A stretch of DNA of 7,868 bases from Thiorhodovibrio sp. (GCA_007128075.1 SKYD01000022.1:1-7868), one strand, 5' to 3'; positions 1-6,858 are shown, counted from the first letter of the stretch. The notes: generated by a model not told the origin, from the letters alone. Translations and numbers: made by a program.

Positions 1-707
1 TAATCGCCAAATTCATCGGCGCGTTCACGGTCGCTGGTAAAACTGTTGAGATTGTTGAGCAACACCTGATAGCGCCCGCCCGAATGGCGGGCAACGATTT
101 CATGCTCATCAATGCGGTTGATGCCGCGATACAGCGTAAAATGCTGTTCATTTGGCCATTGGCGCGCCAGCTCATATTGACAATAGGTATACAAAAGATC
201 GAGCTGGGCTTCGAGTGCATTGGTGGCATAGAGTCCACGGGTGCCTTGCACCAGATATTGATGATAGGCCTCGCTGTTGCGGCCATCGAGCGGCCCGCCA
301 TGATGACGCGCCAGCAACCCAAAGCGACTTTCCACCCAATGCTTGAGCACCGCGCCCTCACGGCTGTCGGAATCAAACGCCCAGCCGCGCACCATGCGTA
401 GATAATTGGCTTTGCTGCGATATTTGCGCCGCGCTCCAGGCACCAACCCCGCCTCCTCTAAGGTCTCTAGGCAAAAATGCACCGTCATATAATCGATAAA
501 CTGTTCAGCGCGTAACTCAGGCTCATCAATCGGTGTCAAGACCGTAAATAGATCGCGGTGAAATTCGCACACTCCATCTAACATCAATGGCACTGGATGT
601 GCCTGATAGGTCAGTCCACCCAAAATCACCGAGGGCAGATTGCAACGATTGAGCGGAAGACGCGCTGAGGCGGGGAGGGCAGGCGCGGTTGGTGGTGGTG
701 TTGACAT
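1..707 (-). CDS. draT: NAD+--dinitrogen-reductase ADP-D-ribosyltransferase DraT (3' end outside window)
   Basis: This frame runs unbroken for 235 codons from ATG 707-705 to the left edge. DraT transfers ADP-ribose from NAD+ to an arginine of the nitrogenase Fe protein (NifH), switching nitrogenase off in response to ammonium or darkness; it acts in the cytoplasm and in known systems is controlled by PII proteins. I recognise the family from LPLNRCNLPSVILGGLTYQ (residues 17-35), the block EGAVLKHWVESRFGLL (117-132), and TNALEAQLDLLYTYCQYEL (162-180). LYRG (192-195) followed by SFTSDRERADEFG (222-234) resembles the R and S-T-S motifs of R-S-E type ADP-ribosyltransferases; the expected catalytic ExE would fall past the edge. 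Full-length DraT is about 270-290 residues, so some 35-55 are missing. The start overlaps the preceding gene's stop (TGATG), suggesting translational coupling; only a weak purine-rich stretch (GAAGAAGAAA) precedes it. The partner draG and nifHDK are not in the window. Confidence 0.93.
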   Translation of the reverse strand, partial: MSTPPPTAPALPASARLPLNRCNLPSVILGGLTYQAHPVPLMLDGVCEFHRDLFTVLTPIDEPELRAEQFIDYMTVHFCLETLEEAGLVPGARRKYRSKANYLRMVRGWAFDSDSREGAVLKHWVESRFGLLARHHGGPLDGRNSEAYHQYLVQGTRGLYATNALEAQLDLLYTYCQYELARQWPNEQHFTLYRGINRIDEHEIVARHSGGRYQVLLNNLNSFTSDRERADEFGD

Positions 708-1264
708 CAGGGGGTTTCTTCTTCGTAACGGGTGATCTGCGCATGGTCAATGCGATACCCCGCTCGCCCTAAGTGGGTTTGGAAGGGCGTGACCTGCAAG
801 ATGCCGCGTACCCAAACAGAATCGAATAGTCCACCCGGCCAGGGGGCATCTTCTGGGGCAACGACATGAATGATCTGATTGGCAGGGGGCGGTGGAACAT
901 GCACGCAAGCACCAAAATAGGGCACGAGCAGAAACTCGGTCACGCCCCCCTCGCCATGTTCAGCAAGTGGCAGCACAAAGCCAGGCAGACGCACCGCTTT
1001 CCCATCCAGTGCATCGACCACGGGCGCATCATCCAGAATGTGCTGAAGCTCACGAAACAGCTCTTGAGCGCGGGGGTCTTCATCGGCAAGCTCTTCCGCT
1101 TCTTCAAAACCATCGAACTGATCATTGGGATCCCAGTCGGGCGGCATCAAATCATCCCAGCTCAGTTCGGGGAAGGGATCGCGCTGTTTGGAATCACAGC
1201 CGACTAAAAACAGACCCACCGCCAGGATGAGCAGCAGCAACCAGCGCCAGAGGTGTTGCGACAT
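707..1264 (-). CDS. DUF3299 family lipoprotein
   Basis: A 185-residue exported lipoprotein of unknown function. Residues 5-19 form a hydrophobic signal segment after MSQHLWRW, and the lipobox LVGC places the lipidated cysteine at 23. Asp24 at the +2 position would, by the E. coli Lol rule, hold it in the inner membrane facing the periplasm. An acidic linker (about 24-65) follows, then the conserved DUF3299 core, centred on VTEFLLVPYFGACVHVPPPP (108-127) with ANQ after it. In other proteobacteria members of this family sit beside ABC-type transporter genes; from memory some of those operons respond to zinc, but no such partners are here. I chose ATG 1264-1262, 2 bases after the stop of the GTPase gene. 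A GTG at 1270-1268 overlapping that stop would add two residues and is equally possible. It sits between the GTPase and draT, apparently in one transcript. The family call is firm; the function is unknown. Confidence 0.85.
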   Translation of the reverse strand: MSQHLWRWLLLLILAVGLFLVGCDSKQRDPFPELSWDDLMPPDWDPNDQFDGFEEAEELADEDPRAQELFRELQHILDDAPVVDALDGKAVRLPGFVLPLAEHGEGGVTEFLLVPYFGACVHVPPPPANQIIHVVAPEDAPWPGGLFDSVWVRGILQVTPFQTHLGRAGYRIDHAQITRYEEETP

Positions 1265-1266
1265 GA

Positions 1267-2715
1267 TCACAGATCTGTGCGGCTGTCGATTTCGCTCAAC
1301 GACAGCCCACGCAGCAGATTGGCTAGAATCTGGCGACAGTCGTCTTCGTATTTGTCCACTCGTTGTCCTTTACGCGCTGCGGCAAAATATTTGGCAAGCA
1401 ACTGATGCTGTTGCGAGGTCAATTCCTCGGTAAAGCCGCGTTTTTTAGCGACTGCTTTATCGGCAACCTTATTGCGCGCCTGTTCATCCGCTGCTTTGCG
1501 TCCATGTGACCAGTTCATTGCCCGAGCACTGTAGAGCAGAATTCGATCCAGCAAGATAAAGGCAAATTGCGGATTGGTGACTGGCCCTAATGAAAAGCGT
1601 TCCACGCCCAAGGTGCGCTGAATATCAAATTTTGCCAACGCGGCTCCGCCAAAGGCACCGATCAAGCCGCCCGTGGTTGCCCCAACGAGCGCCGCCGCGC
1701 CCAAGGTCGCCAAGCCCAAGGACAGATCCACCCCCACGCCAGCGGTTGCGCCGGCTGCCATTCCAGCAACAACGATCTGAGTGCGCTTGAGTCCCAACGC
1801 CTGACCGACCTCATCGGAAAACAAATCTTTTTGCAGCAAGGAATCCGGCGGCAGATGCCAGAAATGATGACGAAAATGGGCGCGGATTTCGTGCTGTGCC
1901 TTGATCTCGACCTCGCGCAGACCATCCTGAAAGGCGTTTCTTATTTCTTGCTGGATCGCCTCGCGGTCGCGCTTGCCGCCGCGCAGATCGCTGACCCGCA
2001 CCACGCGGGTGACCCGAAACGCCAGTGCTGCCAGCAACAGCTCAATGATCGTGGTCACGGTTAGATCAATCCGCCGCTCCCAGTCGCGCTGAAACGCCTC
2101 AATCGTCGCCGCCAGCCGCGCTTCCCAGCGTTGATCGATGCTTTTGAGCGCATTGAGCAGCTTAATCCGCTCATCATAGGTGGCGCGGTGAGCATTAAAC
2201 GCCCGCACCGAGTTAAAACATTTGCTTAACGCATCCTGCCAGGCGCTGATATAGCGGTCGTTATTGGATAAATTATTCAAAATCACCATGCGCGGACGAC
2301 CAGTCAGCCGCAACAGCTCCATCTCGGTGCGGTCTTTTTCTTTAATGCGCTTGGAGCCATCGACGACAAAAATAATCCCCGCTCCCGCCGCCACTGGCTC
2401 CAGCAACGCGCAATCGTGGGCAAAGTTGCGCTCTTGGCGATGCGCGGCAATGAACGCGCCAGCCAGATCGCGCTCGTGATGATGGGTCTGAAACCATTCT
2501 AAAATCGCGCTTGGATTTTGAAAGCCCGGGGTGTCGATAAATTCAATGATGGTCTCGCCATCAATCACCACTGGATAATGATCCGAGCGGGTGGTGGTGC
2601 CGGCGCGTTGGTCAATCTCGATGCGATCATTTTCGGTCAGCGTTGCCACCACTGAGGACTTTCCAGCATTGGGATGCCCCATGATGGCAAAGGTCGGAAT
2701 TGGCTGATTAGTCAT
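1267..2715 (-). CDS. DUF3482 domain GTPase
   Basis: A 482-residue protein with an N-terminal Era/MMR_HSR1-like GTPase domain and a DUF3482-type C-terminal region. The Walker A/G1 loop is GHPNAGKS (13-20), a Thr-rich G2 candidate is at 40-42 (GTTTRSD), and G3 is DTPG (61-64). The expected G4 position (VILNNLSNND, 144-153) lacks the Lys and Asp of NKxD, so guanine specificity is not guaranteed. Hydrophobic stretches at about 218-233 and a Gly/Ala-rich segment at about 314-361 suggest membrane association or insertion of a hairpin; charged helical regions lie between and after them. The gene begins 8 bases inside the end of the DUF2868 gene, an arrangement I recall from other proteobacteria, so the two products probably work together at the inner membrane. 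The substrate process is unknown. Its stop touches the start of the lipoprotein gene. Confidence 0.88.
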   Translation of the reverse strand: MTNQPIPTFAIMGHPNAGKSSVVATLTENDRIEIDQRAGTTTRSDHYPVVIDGETIIEFIDTPGFQNPSAILEWFQTHHHERDLAGAFIAAHRQERNFAHDCALLEPVAAGAGIIFVVDGSKRIKEKDRTEMELLRLTGRPRMVILNNLSNNDRYISAWQDALSKCFNSVRAFNAHRATYDERIKLLNALKSIDQRWEARLAATIEAFQRDWERRIDLTVTTIIELLLAALAFRVTRVVRVSDLRGGKRDREAIQQEIRNAFQDGLREVEIKAQHEIRAHFRHHFWHLPPDSLLQKDLFSDEVGQALGLKRTQIVVAGMAAGATAGVGVDLSLGLATLGAAALVGATTGGLIGAFGGAALAKFDIQRTLGVERFSLGPVTNPQFAFILLDRILLYSARAMNWSHGRKAADEQARNKVADKAVAKKRGFTEELTSQQHQLLAKYFAAARKGQRVDKYEDDCRQILANLLRGLSLSEIDSRTDL

Positions 2716-4447
2716 CCGTCCCCTCCTGTTCAGTCAGCATCACCAGCCGCAGATAGGGATCGCCCATCTGGTCGATTTTGCGCTGCCAGTCGTTAAAATC
2801 AAAGGCACTGACTGGCGGTAGCGGATCATCGTCTTCAGGATCACCAATCAGGGCAAGCAGCAATTGCGCCTGATCGCCAATCAACGCCCGCACCTCGCGC
2901 AAAAAGCGCAGATGTTCGGTAATCGGTGGCTGCGAGCCATCCTTAATCAGTGCCACCCGCGCTGGCGGGGCTGCCCAATCAACCGCTCCCAACCGCGCCA
3001 ACACCTCGGTGTTTGAGGGGCGGCGACCACCAAAGGGCATGGCAATCCCAACCTGCCAGCCGGATTGCTGTTTTAGCAATTGTTGCAACCGCTGATGATC
3101 GGCATCGGTGAGCACCTCGGCAACATCAGTGTGCAGCAATAAAAAGCAGGCATCGGCTGCAATCTGCTCGGTTGGTTTCTTGACCGCAGTCGGCGGTGCG
3201 GCGGGGGGATGATCGAGTTTGAGTGCTGTCGGAATTGGCATCTCGGCCCCGATGCCGCTGCCCTGGACGGTGATCTCCAGACTGGGGGCGAGCAGCCGTG
3301 CATAAACCGCTTGAGTGCGCTGATGGGTAAAGGGCAAGGTCGCTAGCGCATAGTGCTCAACCCATGAGGCGACCGCCAGCAAGATCAGCCGTGGCACCAG
3401 CCCATAGGTGATCACCGCCAGCAACAAAAACCAACGCCAGGCGCGCAGATATTCGTCATTGCTCCATGACAGCGAATCTTTGAGCAAAATGCGCGAGCCT
3501 TCAATCGCCTCTAGGCTCGGAAAGCCGCTGCCCTCACCAAACAGCCAGCTCCACGGCAGCGCAATCGTCCGCGTCAGATGATAGATAAACGCTGGGTCGA
3601 GATTGAGCGCGGTGCCCCAGCCAAAACTCAGATCAGTAAACAAAATCCGCACCAGAGTCATCAACAAAATGCCGAGATTAAAGCCGATGCCAAACACTTG
3701 TAGCGGAATTAAAACTGGCAGATAAGAAGCAGGGCCATAGAGTGCGTAGTGGGCATGGAGCAGACCGCCTTGCGCTTGGGCTTTGTCGCGCACCGAGGGC
3801 GGCAATTGTGACAGCCGATGTTGTTGCACCCAGCCCGCCAGCCGCGAAAAGAGGGGGCGAATCAGCCGCGCCAGCAGTGAAATGTCTTGAATCGCCTGTT
3901 GCACTGGCATCGAACGGCGCAGACTCCAGGCAGTCACGGTTGCCGCCACCAACAGCAATTGCAGCCCGACCAGAATAAACAGATACCAGGACACATTGAC
4001 CGGGCTGTGGCCGTCGTATTGCAACAGCGCCGAGGTCAGAATCGCCCCAAACACCACGCCCAGAATCCCCAAAATCGAGCCAATCAGCCGCTGACCACGA
4101 GCAAAGGAGGCACCTGGCAACAACAGCCGTAGGTCGGGGTCTTCTTGACTGCGCCGTTGTCCAAGCCAGCGGCGCAAGGTGATGCGTCGATGCGTCGGAG
4201 TATGCTCGGCGACCTTGGTTTTGAGCTGCGGCTTGATGGTCTCTAAATACAGCCGTCGGTCGCGTTCGTCGGGCTCGCGGCGGCGCTGACTGGATTCGCG
4301 CAGCGCCAGCTCGTCGGTATCGACATAATAATTAAAATCAATGAGATCAGGCACCGTCCAAAATTCGGTCGCGGTGTCATCCTCTGGGGTAAGAGCCGAG
4401 GGCGCACTGCGTGAGCGCCAAAAAAAGAGCCGGTTCAACATAGACAT
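2708..4447 (-). CDS. DUF2868 family membrane protein
   Basis: A protein of about 579 residues matching what I know of DUF2868. It has a charged N-terminal region of about 120 residues (with a highly basic Arg/Glu section at 50-100), then four likely membrane segments at about 122-143, 153-177, 243-271 and 338-363. A soluble C-terminal region of about 200 residues follows, beginning after a Pro/Ala-rich linker near 411-425. Three starts are available within nine bases: GTG 4450, ATG 4447 and ATG 4441; I took ATG 4447, and none has a clear Shine-Dalgarno sequence. It is the first gene of the four-gene array and overlaps the DUF3482 GTPase by 8 bases (2708-2715). By context it is the membrane partner or anchor of that GTPase. 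The actual role is unknown. A promoter for the array should lie in the 113-base gap upstream, but I see only a weak TAAAAT on the minus strand (4479-4474) without a good -35. Confidence 0.85.
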   Translation of the reverse strand: MSMLNRLFFWRSRSAPSALTPEDDTATEFWTVPDLIDFNYYVDTDELALRESSQRRREPDERDRRLYLETIKPQLKTKVAEHTPTHRRITLRRWLGQRRSQEDPDLRLLLPGASFARGQRLIGSILGILGVVFGAILTSALLQYDGHSPVNVSWYLFILVGLQLLLVAATVTAWSLRRSMPVQQAIQDISLLARLIRPLFSRLAGWVQQHRLSQLPPSVRDKAQAQGGLLHAHYALYGPASYLPVLIPLQVFGIGFNLGILLMTLVRILFTDLSFGWGTALNLDPAFIYHLTRTIALPWSWLFGEGSGFPSLEAIEGSRILLKDSLSWSNDEYLRAWRWFLLLAVITYGLVPRLILLAVASWVEHYALATLPFTHQRTQAVYARLLAPSLEITVQGSGIGAEMPIPTALKLDHPPAAPPTAVKKPTEQIAADACFLLLHTDVAEVLTDADHQRLQQLLKQQSGWQVGIAMPFGGRRPSNTEVLARLGAVDWAAPPARVALIKDGSQPPITEHLRFLREVRALIGDQAQLLLALIGDPEDDDPLPPVSAFDFNDWQRKIDQMGDPYLRLVMLTEQEGTDD

Positions 4448-4564
4448 CACATGGCTGAGTGGTCAATTTAGTTATTTTAATCGCAGCGCAGCGCCCGCTA
4501 CGCTCTTTTGTGGTGTATTGTGCCATGGTGATGCCATTGAAGCGAGTTTTCCGATAACGAAAAA

Positions 4565-5521
4565 CTAAGCCAGTTGAAAATCAACACAGGGGTCGAGCGC
4601 GGTTAGATAGAGTCGCGCCCATGGCTGTTGATGCGCTGAGGGTGCAAGGGTTGCCAAGCCGCGAGCTGCAACGCCTTGAGGATGAAAATTCCATTCGGTG
4701 GGGGCGAGGATATGATAGTCGCGCACCAGCCCGCGTTCCATAACCACGCGGTGTACTAAAATTCCACGGGCAGCCGCGACAGCCGCTAGAGCAATCCCCG
4801 GCGCAGGGCACAATATCTGCCCAGCGGCAGGCGGTGTTGGTGCGGTGAGGGCATCGGTTGCCGTTGCGATGGCAATCAATATCGCCGCCAAGCGCGTCAA
4901 TATGCCGTTTTCATATTGTTTGCTGAGTTCGATGAGCAGCGGCTGATTCTGATAGCGCGTATACAGCGTGGTTTCGCAACATGCACCCTGCCAGGTGGGG
5001 GCAGCCACAAACGCAGCAGCATCCGCGCCCCCTAATGCCGTCTCCAAAAAGCCTAAATCAAGTGCCTCTACAGTGCGCAGCGGCGGCGTGGCTCCCAAGG
5101 TTGTGATGTTGTTTCGATAGAGTGCTTGCACCAAATGTGCTACCAGTGTTGTGCCGCGCTGTGACCAGTCATGCAGCGCGTCGGGATCGCAGCACTGCGT
5201 GAGCCAGCGACGGGCATCCATTCCCAAAATAATGTCCTCGCTGGCAGTGATCAGCGCGGTCTGTGCTTGCTGTGGTGTTGTGCGTGAAGCGTTTAATATC
5301 GTCGCCATCGCTTGCGTGGCGGCTGGCAGATTGAGCAGCGGCGGCCAATCGAGCAGCAACCGCCATAGATGTTCACGCAGAGATTCTTGGTATAGCGCAG
5401 TCAGCATCGCCGCGCTCGGTTGCAGCGGGCGGTCTTGGGCTGCGGCAGCGGCAAGCGTCCACGCCAGATACTGGGCTTGGCTGCATACCTGAAACAGCCG
5501 CCGCACACGGTCGCTGACCAC
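4565..5521 (-). CDS. hupK: HupK-like hydrogenase maturation protein, apparently missing its N-terminus
   Basis: HupK proteins are accessory factors for [NiFe]-hydrogenase assembly; they resemble the hydrogenase large subunit but lack its full nickel-binding cysteine set. Here the C-terminus carries the large-subunit-like APTEWNFHPQG (273-283) and ends in DPCVDFQLA (310-318), keeping one cysteine of the DPCxxC motif. Near the N-terminus, LFQVCSQAQ (9-17) aligns in style with the degenerate RICGVC region. The listed GTG is the first ATG, GTG or TTG in frame, yet the homologous frame continues upstream to a stop at 5683-5681 (see next entry). The gene therefore looks 5'-truncated, and GTG 5521 has no visible Shine-Dalgarno sequence. 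No hup or hyp genes flank it: upstream is a methylase-like fragment and an Rpn nuclease, downstream the DUF2868 array. It is probably a non-functional relic or a poorly expressed orphan. The family call is good; functionality is doubtful. Confidence 0.75.
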   Translation of the reverse strand: MVSDRVRRLFQVCSQAQYLAWTLAAAAAQDRPLQPSAAMLTALYQESLREHLWRLLLDWPPLLNLPAATQAMATILNASRTTPQQAQTALITASEDIILGMDARRWLTQCCDPDALHDWSQRGTTLVAHLVQALYRNNITTLGATPPLRTVEALDLGFLETALGGADAAAFVAAPTWQGACCETTLYTRYQNQPLLIELSKQYENGILTRLAAILIAIATATDALTAPTPPAAGQILCPAPGIALAAVAAARGILVHRVVMERGLVRDYHILAPTEWNFHPQGVAARGLATLAPSAHQQPWARLYLTALDPCVDFQLA

Positions 5522-5632
5522 TGCCGGTGGTTGACCACAGAACGCAGCAGCGACCCCCTGACGGGTCGAGCCAATCCGCAGCGGCTGGTCAGCCGTGGGC
5601 AGTCTGATCTGAATCAGAAACGCACCCTCAAC
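5522..5632 (-). pseudogene. Startless N-terminal extension of hupK
   Basis: Reading upstream from GTG 5521 in the same frame gives VEGAFLIQIRLPTADQPLRI followed by GSTRQGVAAAFCGQPPA. This looks like the usual beginning of HupK and large-subunit proteins: a short beta-rich 'xEGxLxIxI' start, then a 'GxRxxxxxxxGxxP' segment leading into the cysteine region. The frame stays open back to a TGA at 5683-5681 but holds no ATG, GTG or TTG. From about 5632 upstream the sequence instead makes sense in another frame, as the methylase-like tail. The original start codon and perhaps 5-20 residues appear to have been lost at a junction near 5630. A non-canonical start such as ATT or CTG, or a frameshift from the preceding frame, cannot be excluded. 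Confidence 0.55.
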
Positions 5633-5825
5633 CCAATCCCAGCGGTGTTTGTTTCCCCGCTGCCGCTTGATCGGCTTTCTTCAAAACATCCCGTTGCAGT
5701 GGCAAGTCAAGCCGGGCCCCGCCTTCGATAATTTCCTGAATGGTGACAATCTGAATACGCGGATAATCACGATCAAAAGAAAAAACATAATCACACGGGA
5801 CTTGACAATTTTTATATTGCCTCAT
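5628..5825 (-). pseudogene. Probable C-terminal fragment of a site-specific DNA methyltransferase
   Basis: A 65-codon frame from ATG 5825-5823 to TGA 5630-5628. The segment DYPRIQIVTIQEIIEGG, followed by LDLPLQRDVLKKA and a terminal PLGLG, resembles the C-terminal tail of N4/N6 DNA-methylase family proteins, which typically end with a '(Y/F)PKIQILTIEELLxGK' stretch, a proline-rich spacer, 'FKKA' and a short Leu/Gly end. No catalytic DPPY-type motif or SAM-binding region is present, so only the tail survives. The first 16 or so codons (MRQYKNCQVPCDYVFS) do not look like that family and may be junction sequence. The ATG overlaps the stop of the upstream nuclease gene (TGATG), so translation is possible, but a function is unlikely. 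It could instead be an unrelated small hypothetical protein. The assignment rests on remembered family pattern only. Confidence 0.45.
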
Positions 5826-6781
5826 CACCGCTGCGGCGCTCCGTGTTGGTTCTGCTGTTTGATTGCCCGGACATCGTCAACACTGATCTGGAAGGAATCA
5901 GCAATCTGTTGATCAGTGAGCCCCAAGCCAAAAAAATTCATCACTGCCTGATTCATGCGCTGTTGCGCTTCGGTTTGGGCTTTTTGGTAGCCTAGTTCGA
6001 TCCCCTCCTCCCTTCCTTCTTGCCTTCCTTCTTGCCTTCCTTCCGCTCTTCCTTCATCGCGTGCGGTATCAATCACATTGGTCAGGTCGCGGTAATATTT
6101 CAAGCTGGATTCATAGGCGATGCGTTCTTCGGGTTTAAAACGGGCGATGTTGGCTTTTTTAAACAGACTGTTAAAAATGCGTTCTTGCAGTTTTTTGGGC
6201 TGCTCCTGCAAGCGGTGTAGATGGCGAAACAGGAAAAACCATTTGTCTTGCAGGGTTTCCAATTCTTCTTCGGTTTTGGTGAAGTTGGGCAAGGTGAGGT
6301 AAAGGAAGGTCAGCTTATCATAAAACACTTGATTGTGTTGGTTTTTTAGCTGCACCTGATGCACCACCTGATCCTTGTGCTGGGGGTCTTTTTTGTCTTC
6401 ATCAAAGACAAAATCCAGAATACCGATAGTGTAGACTGCTGCCAGTTTAAAATCCCAGTCGTCGCCTTTTTTCGCCTGTTGTTGAATGGGGAAAGTGGCG
6501 TAAAACAAGCTGCGATCTTTAAAGAAATTCTGCTTAGCTTTTTGTAACTCGACGATAAAGTGCTCGCCGCTGTCGCTAACGCAATTGAGGTCAAAAATTG
6601 CCTTGCGATCTAGCGCAGTTGCTCCCTGGTATTCATTCTGGATAAAAGTTAAATCCTGAATCTGGTGTTTTTGGGGCAACAGGGTATTCAAAAAGCTGAT
6701 CAGATGGGCTTTGCTGTTTTCTTCACCGAAAATTTTCTTAAAGCCAAAATCGGTGAATAAATTGACATATTGACCGGACAT
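5825..6781 (-). CDS. Rpn family recombination-promoting nuclease / putative transposase
   Basis: A 318-residue member of the Rpn (PD-(D/E)XK nuclease family transposase) group. The N-terminal signature is LFTDFGFKKIFG (8-19). The probable catalytic residues are Asp64 in AIFDLN (61-66) and Glu78/Gln80 in IVELQKAKQNFFKDRSLFYA (76-95), the E-x-Q form typical of the family. A long helical middle follows, then tandem EGR repeats (243-260), and a tail with FFGLGLTDQQIADSFQISVD (284-303), which is helix-turn-helix-like and common at Rpn C-termini. In E. coli RpnA these enzymes are DNA endonucleases that promote recA-independent recombination. The start is ATG 6781-6779, preceded by AGGTGAT. Base composition is visibly more AT-rich than the flanking genes, suggesting horizontal acquisition, and the gene borders a scrambled locus. 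No terminal inverted repeats mark an element, so I call it a gene rather than an insertion sequence. Confidence 0.9.
   Translation of the reverse strand: MSGQYVNLFTDFGFKKIFGEENSKAHLISFLNTLLPQKHQIQDLTFIQNEYQGATALDRKAIFDLNCVSDSGEHFIVELQKAKQNFFKDRSLFYATFPIQQQAKKGDDWDFKLAAVYTIGILDFVFDEDKKDPQHKDQVVHQVQLKNQHNQVFYDKLTFLYLTLPNFTKTEEELETLQDKWFFLFRHLHRLQEQPKKLQERIFNSLFKKANIARFKPEERIAYESSLKYYRDLTNVIDTARDEGRAEGRQEGRQEGREEGIELGYQKAQTEAQQRMNQAVMNFFGLGLTDQQIADSFQISVDDVRAIKQQNQHGAPQR
6002..6058 (-). repeat. 12-base tandem repeat encoding EGR units in the Rpn gene
   Basis: On the + strand the unit CCTTCCTTCTTG occurs exactly at 6011-6022 and 6023-6034, with degenerate copies on both sides. Read on the minus strand it encodes successive EGR(Q/A/E) tetrapeptides, residues 243-260. 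The tract is almost pure pyrimidine on the + strand. Its in-frame period of four codons means copy-number slippage would change the length of the protein without breaking the frame. Such repeats are typical of Rpn-family C-termini. Confidence 0.85.
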
Positions 6782-6783
6782 GG

Positions 6784-6790
6784 ATCACCT
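6784..6790 (-). promoter_or_regulatory. Ribosome binding site of the Rpn gene
   Basis: On the minus strand AGGTGAT stands two bases before ATG 6781-6779, with the AGG core about seven bases upstream of the start. It is the clearest Shine-Dalgarno match in the window and supports the chosen start, which also begins directly at the family's N-terminal signature. Confidence 0.6.
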
Positions 6791-6836
6791 AAATCAATGG
6801 CATGGTCGAACGCTTTATCCGAACATGGAAACAGTC

Positions 6837-6858
6837 GGGGCGGTTCGCGAACCGCCCC
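6837..6858. repeat. Perfect 22-base palindrome in the mscS-rpn gap
   Basis: The arm GGGGCGGTTCG (6837-6847) is followed immediately by its exact reverse complement. It lies in the 125-base gap, 49 bases past the end of the MscS-like gene. As RNA it could form a strong GC-rich hairpin, with a tight loop made from its centre. On the minus strand it is followed by GACTGTTTCC rather than a clear run of T, so it is at best a poor intrinsic terminator. Near-identical GC-rich palindromes occur as dispersed REP-like repeats in many bacteria, which is an alternative explanation. Confidence 0.7.

Noticed and set aside
84..401. 105-codon + strand open frame
   Set aside because: It is antisense to draT, whose translation shows clear family motifs; the + frame gives no recognisable protein.
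526..750. 74-codon minus strand frame across the lipoprotein-draT junction
   Set aside because: It shares its bases with draT in a different frame; draT has clear homology there and this frame does not.
866..1230. Two overlapping + strand frames of about 112 codons
   Set aside because: Both lie opposite the DUF3299 lipoprotein gene, whose conserved core is unmistakable; they are composition-driven shadows.
4474..4479. TAAAAT on the minus strand as a -10 box for the DUF2868 array
   Set aside because: It matches five of six bases, but no -35-like hexamer lies 16-18 bases upstream; too weak to list.
4546..4565. AT-rich hairpin (GTTTT..AAAAC) just after the hupK stop as a terminator
   Set aside because: The stem has a mismatch and is mostly A-T pairs, and no T-run follows it on the minus strand.
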